NCBI GenBank assembly: GCA_959022875.1
Contig: CAUFAM010000103.1
Location: 1-5,474 of the forward strand
Source: an uncultured Oscillospiraceae bacterium
Lineage (GTDB): Bacteria; Bacillota; Clostridia; Oscillospirales; Oscillospiraceae
Length of the DNA: 5,474 nt
Reading direction: 5' to 3'
Of the stretch, positions 5,314 to 5,474 are shown piece after piece; the first letter of the stretch is position 1; each line of letters starts with the position of its first letter. The position numbers and the translations under genes are program-made. Under the pieces are notes generated by a model that was not told the DNA's origin, did no database searches, and saw only the letters and a program-made list of their open reading frames with translations.

Positions 5314-5474
5314 ATGGGTAAGCAAAACAAAAAGCTTCGCCAGCTCCTGGCCGACAACGACTATCTGATCGCTCCCTGCGCCTATGACGCGCTGAGCGCC
5401 CGGGCCATCCAGGCAGCTGGATTTTCCCTGGCCGGTACCACCGGCTATGGTATGCACGGCGTAGTTTTAGGGCA
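5314..5474 (+). CDS. Isocitrate lyase/PEP mutase superfamily protein (3' end outside window)
   Basis: ATG 5314 is preceded by GGGAGG (5301-5306) at a good distance, and 53 codons run to the window edge without a stop. The visible residues, KLRQLLADNDYLIAPCAYD followed by ALSARAIQAAGF and AGTTGYGMHG, match the N-terminus of the isocitrate lyase/phosphoenolpyruvate mutase superfamily: the first strand, the PxxYDALSA turn and the strand carrying the GT-type substrate loop. Members cleave or form C-C or P-C bonds next to a carboxylate using Mg2+ (methylisocitrate lyase, oxaloacetate decarboxylase, carboxyPEP mutase). The catalytic Asp pairs and the KKCG-type cysteine loop fall outside the window, so the reaction cannot be assigned. 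It is divergent from the MarR gene with a 189-base shared intergenic region, so regulation by MarR is possible but not shown. Confidence 0.82.
   Translation, partial: MGKQNKKLRQLLADNDYLIAPCAYDALSARAIQAAGFSLAGTTGYGMHGVVLG

Overview
The window reads like chromosome from an anaerobic, fairly GC-rich Firmicute of the Clostridia. The evidence is an asrABC-type sulfite reductase locus, a sporulation sigma factor of the SigK type, strong AGGAGG-type ribosome binding sites, and a MarR/flavodoxin pair resembling BilQ/BilS of gut bacteria. A gut Oscillospiraceae-like host (Flavonifractor/Oscillibacter type) is my inference; the species cannot be fixed from this sequence.

Layout on the + strand. Bases 2-787 are the 3' part of an FAD-dependent oxidoreductase with a C-terminal Rieske [2Fe-2S] domain. 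After a 225-base gap carrying an extended -10 promoter comes an asrA-asrB-asrC operon (1013-3369), recognisable gene by gene but damaged. asrA has a single in-frame TAG at codon 71. asrB is full length but has Val in place of a usually conserved Gly in its nucleotide-binding loop. asrC has lost its middle, so the N-terminal 144 codons are followed directly by the family's C-terminal tail in another reading frame. A strong hairpin (3384-3414) closes the operon.

On the - strand, converging on asrC, lies a sigK-like gene (3489-4136). It ends inside the DNA-recognition helix of region 4.2 and so lacks its normal C-terminus. Upstream of it, past a bidirectional terminator (4190-4225), is a - strand pair: a MarR-family regulator (4714-5124) overlapping by 4 bases a short-chain flavodoxin (4229-4717). 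Their promoter is near consensus (TTGACA, 17 bases, TATACT) and overlaps two copies of the palindrome CTTGACTNNGTCAAG, a clear picture of autoregulation.

Diverging from that pair, a + strand gene of the isocitrate lyase/PEP mutase superfamily starts at 5314 and runs off the window, with its own TATAAT promoter.

Taken together, AsrA and AsrC should relay electrons to and carry the siroheme centre that reduces sulfite to sulfide. As written, neither can be made intact, so this strain (or this assembly) probably cannot make sulfide by this route. The damaged asr operon and truncated sigK lie back to back, which suggests local gene erosion rather than a new system. The most informative intact element is the MarR operator/promoter region. 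I see no tRNA, rRNA, CRISPR array, insertion sequence or attachment site.
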